Origin: Varroa destructor
Taxonomy: Eukaryota; Arthropoda; Arachnida; Mesostigmata; Varroidae
Assembly (NCBI RefSeq): GCF_002443255.2
Contig: NW_019211459.1
Location: forward strand, 20,939,540 to 21,003,539
Reading direction: 5' to 3'
Length of the DNA stretch: 64,000 nucleotides
The notes beneath the pieces were generated by a model, which was not told where the DNA came from, did no database searches, and saw only the letters and a program-made list of their open reading frames with translations. The position numbers were made by a program, and so were the translations under genes. Shown one piece after another: positions 59,601 to 64,000 of this stretch (positions are counted from its first letter, which is position 1; every line of letters begins with the position of its first letter).

Positions 59601-62600
59601 CCTCTCAGGATACTCAGTCCCAATGGTTCTCTGACACACATTGTGGTCCTACCATTCTTGTCGCTTGAAGGTCGATCAGGCATAACGATACGTCTGTCTT
59701 GTGGAATAAAGCCTACAATTAATTTTCGCATTATTAAATTAAATTATAAATAAAAATTTTAAAAGTTAAAATTCGCATCATCCCGAAAGTCTGTCCACCA
59801 ACTTAATAATAGCCAGATTTGGGCCAGTCAAATATTCCTAATCGTCCTTAACCCTGCCTGAGTATTATTTATGGTCAGCTTGTACCTGAATTCTCACAAT
59901 TATTAAACAACAACGCCCAGTAACCTACGCATCTTTAGCTCACCAACTTCTTTGAGTTGGAAGTCATTCAAGCAGATCTCGGTTTCCTGCAGTTACAAAA
60001 CGCAGTTTATGCCCACTCTTTACATTTACGTCCCATTTGTTGAGTTGCCATGTGTGCCTTATTGATTTCAGTGAAGCGAAGATGGGGTTCAGCCCACATC
60101 CAAGCTAAACACACCGGAAAGAAAAGCTCGAACGGTTGGTTAATGAAGGATACGGGATAAAGACGATCAGGAATTGCTTAGGTCGACTAACGTTAGAACT
60201 GTCAATGATGGTCATGACAAAATTTACTGTAGTCTTTCTTTAGTTATGTAAGAGATCATTTACCGACCATATTCTACCTTTTACAAAGCTATATAAGTCG
60301 GGCTTATTCAGGAAGGTTGTCGTTATTTTTAGAAGCATAGCTCTAGCTACAAAAGGAAGAATATCATTGGTATAACCAGCATGCTGTTTTAGTTGCGGTC
60401 ATTGAAATACAAATTTTAAAAACATTATCGAAGTTTCGGTTAAACACTAAAATTAATGAACTGGCTCTCACTTAGCTCTATCTGATTAGCGAAATATTGC
60501 AATTAATTAGGTTATTATAAAACTTATAAAATAAACTCTGAGAGTACAACATGGTAGAGCTAGAGGCCATCCCTAAGTTATGCAGAGATAATTTTTCAAT
60601 CACTTAAAAGCAAATCAATGGAATCAGATTTCTGTAAAAGCCGATATGCGACCATCATATGAAACTAGCTTAAATACTTCTGAACTGAAAAGTATAATAT
60701 TTAGAATGAAAATGACAGTTTTTAGGGACTTGTATTTAGACACCGCAGAAAACCAATGTATAAGGCTGCAAAATAATGCTACATACGAGTATACGTGGTT
60801 TTCAGCGTATGTTCCACTCCTAAGATCAATCAGCCTGCCTCCAGGAATGTTCAACGCGGACACCTTGGCCCGCTATGACGGCAAAACGGGATCAAAGGGA
60901 CTTTACCTAGCTCTTCTTGGGAAGGTAATTTAAGTATAAATAACGCGTAGCGACAAAACATCTGAAAAAAAGCAAGCTTCGTGTAATTTTGTCTTTTCTA
61001 AATACGTGAAGTTCGTACTAATTGTGCCTCTACAGCTTCTTTTTTTATCAGTCAACCCGTTTTACTTTAACGGTATCTTGTGAAACAGAACCGTCCTTTG
61101 TTCGGCAAGGACCTTTTATAAGCAAGTTTACCGTGATTTGTGGAAAAATATCCCAAAAAGGCAATCAAATTTTTCCAGGTGTACGACGTGGAGAAAGGCG
61201 CGAAGTACTACAGGGAAGGAGGCAGTTATTCGTTCTTTGCTGGTAACTACCGGGCTGCTATATTGTATCTCCTATTAAACACGCTATAATCAAGGCACTT
61301 CCAGCTTTTTCTCTTGCCGTTTCTATGTAACGTGGTGCTATTTTTCTTACTGAAAATGAATTCGTCCTACTTTTACAACCCTATTAACATTGAGCTTACC
61401 GACACATCTTGTATAGCTATTGCTACCGTGCTGAATCAAATTGACTAATAGTGCCAAGTCTAGTCTTAATATCTGTACCCTATACCTGTGGTCTGTCAGG
61501 TGTAGATACTAATAAAAACAGCTGACAAGTTTACAGGTACAAAGCCTCATCGGTTTCCCGTCGTTATTTGGTTGCCATCTTTATAGGCAAATAGGCACGG
61601 TTCAAAAATGCTAATTTCTAAGTTTGGAAATACAGGCAATGCATATAATTGTACGCTTCTCAGTACACAACATCGTATTTTAGTTAGTAACTATGTTTTT
61701 ATTTAAGCTAGCCTGCTTGTTTCTGGTTGACCTAATTTTCATAACTATAGATACTCCGGCTATAAATAATAATCAACGTGCGTCATTACAGGCAAAGACG
61801 CTTCGCGGGCGTATATCACGGGTGACTTCTCTGACACTGGTCTGACAGATGACTTAACAGGTCTTTCGGAAGAGTCCGTGGCTGGCTTGGCAAACTGGAT
61901 AGAGATGTATCATAAAGACTACCCCTATATGGGAAAGCTTGTTGGAAGGTGAACACAGCTTTCAGTTACCTATTTATTGTGACTATATGAAGGATTATTT
62001 ATTCTAATTGCAACTTCTTTGCTAGTGGATGTCCTAGTAATGTCCCTAAAAATTGGTCAACCTTATAAACTTAGCAACAACCTTTAATATGGATTTATCG
62101 TGTGAGTTTTGTAGGTATTACACGATAACCGGAGAGAAAACCGCCGAACTGCGGCGAATTGAGGAACTGTTGTCTAGGGCTCAGGCCGTTAAGGACAAAG
62201 AAGATGAACAGAAAAAGATGTTCCCGCCCTGCAATTCAGAATTTAACACTAAAACAGGACATCGCGTCTGGTGCAGTAATCAAAGGTACCTCGTATACGC
62301 CATAACCACACCTCGTTAGCAGAAGACCTCGGCCACAAATATCTACTCATTCGGTTAGATATTGTTGACGAATTTTTGTCGTCATAAGCTAAGTGCTTTG
62401 TATTTTAACTTACACATAACGAACCGTGAACTGATACGCACCTTCTGATCTAACATATCTGTTTATAAATCCTGCCCGATTACTTCCCCCTCACAGCGGA
62501 GGTATTGAGCGATCGTGGGATGGAGTTCCCCGCAGATTTCATCCCCCTGGAATGAGTCAAGAAAGATGCGTCTGCGTCCGAACTACAGGTAAAAAATGTT

Positions 62601-62936
62601 TCAAAAAATTGCAAGTTGCACGAAATACAGCATTTCTTTTATGTTTGACGGTTTCTCAGAATCGAAATTATCTTATGTCAAAGCTCAGAAAGGGTATTGG
62701 GCACAGCGCTAGCGCCCAACGTTCAGTACTTAGCGCAGTTTTGGCGTATTTGAATCAACCAATCGTAATCACTGTAAAACATCTTCACATAGATCATACG
62801 TTTTATACATCCTTTTTGTGCAGGCGCTCCGTATGACAATCCGTCGGCTACAACGAATAATGGTGACCTGTCAAATCCTAACCTTAAGGAGTACCCCAAT
62901 TGTGAACCGTCATCTAAAAGCTGCAAACTCAAGTAG
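55899..62936 (+). CDS. CYB5D2: Neuferricin (cytochrome b5 domain-containing protein 2), MAPR family
   Basis: Membrane-anchored protein with a haem-binding cytochrome-b5-like fold of the membrane-associated progesterone receptor (MAPR) type; vertebrate neuferricin is linked to neuronal differentiation. Proposed CDS is join(55899..56067, 60806..60924, 61179..61242, 61792..61948, 62115..62285, 62497..62588, 62824..62936), 294 residues against 264 in human. Residues about 9-26 form a membrane anchor. The b5-like domain runs roughly 73-128: LARYDG, GLYLALLGKVYDV, KGAKYYREGGSYSFFAGKDA, where the tyrosines in KYY and GSY match the MAPR haem tyrosines. The neuferricin-specific C-terminus has FPPCNSEF, HRVWCSNQSGG, ERCVCVRTTG and NPNLKEYPNC. 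Exons 3-7 are phase-consistent and certain. The attachment of exon 1 and the exact start of exon 2 are inferred. Confidence 0.88.
56068..60805 (+). other. Neuferricin intron 1 (4.7 kb, acceptor tentative)
   Basis: Holds a (TA)n run at 56642-56673 and a GC-richer patch at about 56880-57530 with no readable gene. An additional short exon somewhere inside cannot be excluded. Confidence 0.6.
56642..56673. repeat. (TA)n microsatellite
   Basis: Sixteen TA units inside neuferricin intron 1. Confidence 0.95.
60806..60924 (+). CDS. CYB5D2: Neuferricin exon 2, start of the haem-binding domain
   Basis: The 3' part is certain: LPPGMFNADTLARYDGKTGS, then GLYLALLGK, ending in phase 0 before GTAATT. The 5' border is chosen at GTGGTTTTCAG because it is phase-compatible and gives a compact N-terminus. 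Acceptors ending at 60739 (TTGTATTTAG) and 60718 are also in phase and would add 22 or 29 residues. Confidence 0.8.
61179..61242 (+). CDS. CYB5D2: Neuferricin exon 3
   Basis: Acceptor ATTTTTCCAG, donor GTAACT; ends in phase 1. Encodes VYDVEKGAKYYREGGSYSFF followed by Ala, containing the haem-ligand tyrosine positions of the MAPR fold. Confidence 0.93.
61792..61948 (+). CDS. CYB5D2: Neuferricin exon 4
   Basis: Acceptor CGTCATTACAG, donor GTGAAC; ends in phase 2. Encodes GKDASRAYITGDFSDTGLTD, the DLTGLSEESVAGLANW helix region and YMGKLVG, all at neuferricin positions. Confidence 0.93.
62115..62285 (+). CDS. CYB5D2: Neuferricin exon 5
   Basis: Acceptor GAGTTTTGTAG, donor GTACCT; phase 2 at both junctions. 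Encodes RYYTITGEKT, a charged helical stretch (ELRRIEELLSRAQAVKDKED) and FPPCNSEFNTKTGHRVWCSN, the cysteine-containing segment specific to neuferricin. Confidence 0.94.
62497..62588 (+). CDS. CYB5D2: Neuferricin exon 6
   Basis: Acceptor TTCCCCCTCACAG, donor GTAAAA. Encodes SGGIERSWDGVPRRFHPPG and then QERCVCVRTTG, closely matching the vertebrate protein. Confidence 0.94.
62824..62936 (+). CDS. CYB5D2: Neuferricin exon 7 (terminal)
   Basis: Acceptor CCTTTTTGTGCAG. Encodes GAPYDNPS, then GDLSNPNLKEYPNCEPSSKS and a short basic end, TAG at 62934-62936. Human has GDLDHPNLAEYTGC at the same place. Confidence 0.94.
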
Positions 62937-64000
62937 TCTTCAACGTGGTGATATCCAGAGTGACCTCTGTACAGGGCAAAACGTTCATCAAGGCCGAAGG
63001 CATTCTTTTTCGAAGAAAAGAAAAAAACATTCGTAACACATTAAAACCGTACAACGCCAACCTCATCCCTACATATTAATGCGTCTTGTTGATACGGTAT
63101 TGAAGATATATGAAATATGTGAGTTTAATTTGATTCATAATTGAAACCAACCGTATGCAATCAATGTGCGTCGCCTTTCCCATAGAATATATTTAAAAAC
63201 CTATCTTACTAGAAACCTTCACAAACGTAAGGTTTATAACTGCGGTGATATAAGCAGTATGAAAGTGAAGATCGTTTGATAATTTATGCAAAGCATAGAG
63301 AAATAGTCGAAAGTTTTCTATGAGTTCCATTGTGCCACAGTGTATGCTTATATAATAGCAAAGCAAGAGTTCGTTTACCAAAACGTGTTTTTGTCTTTTG
63401 GCAGTAAGAAACATCGTCTTGATGAAAGTCAAACGACCAACTTGTTAAGCAGGTTGAACTTCAGCGTATGCCAATGGAATCTTGTTAAGAGATACTGCCC
63501 CAACGAAATTCTAAAGCTGAATGCAATTTTCTACTCTGATTGCGAATGCAAGTAACTCAGAATTGATAGCTATATAGTACATACAGCTATCAATTCAAGG
63601 ATGAGATCATGAGCAAACCGGCACGACCATAGCGTCCTGCAACATTATGTACCCTACTAAGATGCTGAAAACTCTTTTGCTGAGGAAATATCACATGGCT
63701 AGCGTTTTTAATGACCAATTCTAAACTTAATGAGCCTGTTTATCGCAATTCCCTGAAAATCATACTGGGTCATTTCAGCCGAAATTAATTAAAATATTTA
63801 GATGACGGTTCTTTCAGTACACCGACCGGTTAAGTCGTTTTTTATATGCTTTCATTTTCGCCTCAAAAGGTAAATGATGAATGTGAACAAGATGCTAAAT
63901 TTAACCTATGCAAATGACTATATAGATAGTAAAATAAACTCAAATATAATAAAATTGATATTTATTAAGTTAAACAAAATGGACAGGTGTTTTTTTTCAA
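62937..64000. other. 3' flank of neuferricin, no recognised gene
   Basis: AT-rich. Contains a hairpin at 63561-63595 and an AATAAA at 63933-63938, rather far from the stop codon to be its poly(A) signal. No open frame resembles a known protein. Confidence 0.6.
63561..63595. repeat. Perfect 11-bp inverted repeat, 13-base loop
   Basis: Arms AATTGATAGCT (63561-63571) and AGCTATCAATT (63585-63595), about 630 bases after the neuferricin stop. Confidence 0.9.

Overview
The window reads as ordinary AT-rich animal nuclear DNA, most likely from an arthropod. Exons with GT/AG borders are separated by introns of 0.2 to 8 kb, there are (TA)n and poly(T) tracts, and nothing looks operonic. The transporter gene resembles the Drosophila dopamine transporter more closely than any vertebrate SLC6 protein I know. 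The low repeat load and the intron style would suit a mite or another chelicerate, but that is a guess.

Three protein-coding genes can be reconstructed exon by exon, all on the + strand. (1) 1915-5614 encodes serine palmitoyltransferase subunit 2 (SPTLC2; lace in flies) in only two coding exons, 600 residues, complete. (2) 18343-36878 encodes a dopamine-transporter-type SLC6 symporter. Eleven exons cover TM2 to the stop codon with every splice phase consistent. The exon(s) for the N-terminus and TM1 were not found upstream in the window, so the true 5' end probably lies before position 1, which would make SPTLC2 a gene nested in a DAT intron. (3) 55899-62936 encodes neuferricin (CYB5D2), a membrane-anchored MAPR-family haem-binding protein, in seven exons. 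The join between its first and second exons is uncertain.

Layout: 1-1.9 kb upstream sequence; 1.9-5.6 kb SPTLC2; 5.6-18.3 kb no recognised gene; 18.3-36.9 kb DAT, with its 3' exons clustered at 31-37 kb; 36.9-55.9 kb a 19-kb stretch without a recognised gene; 55.9-62.9 kb neuferricin; then 1 kb of non-coding sequence. The 19-kb stretch holds the most distinctive structural feature, three repeat blocks at 46.9-50.2 kb in cyclic order, and one unassigned candidate exon at 44.3 kb. The three genes have unrelated roles (sphingolipid synthesis in the ER, monoamine uptake at the plasma membrane, haem-binding membrane protein) and no shared pathway is implied. I found no rRNA, tRNA, CRISPR or intact mobile element, and no clearly new biological system.
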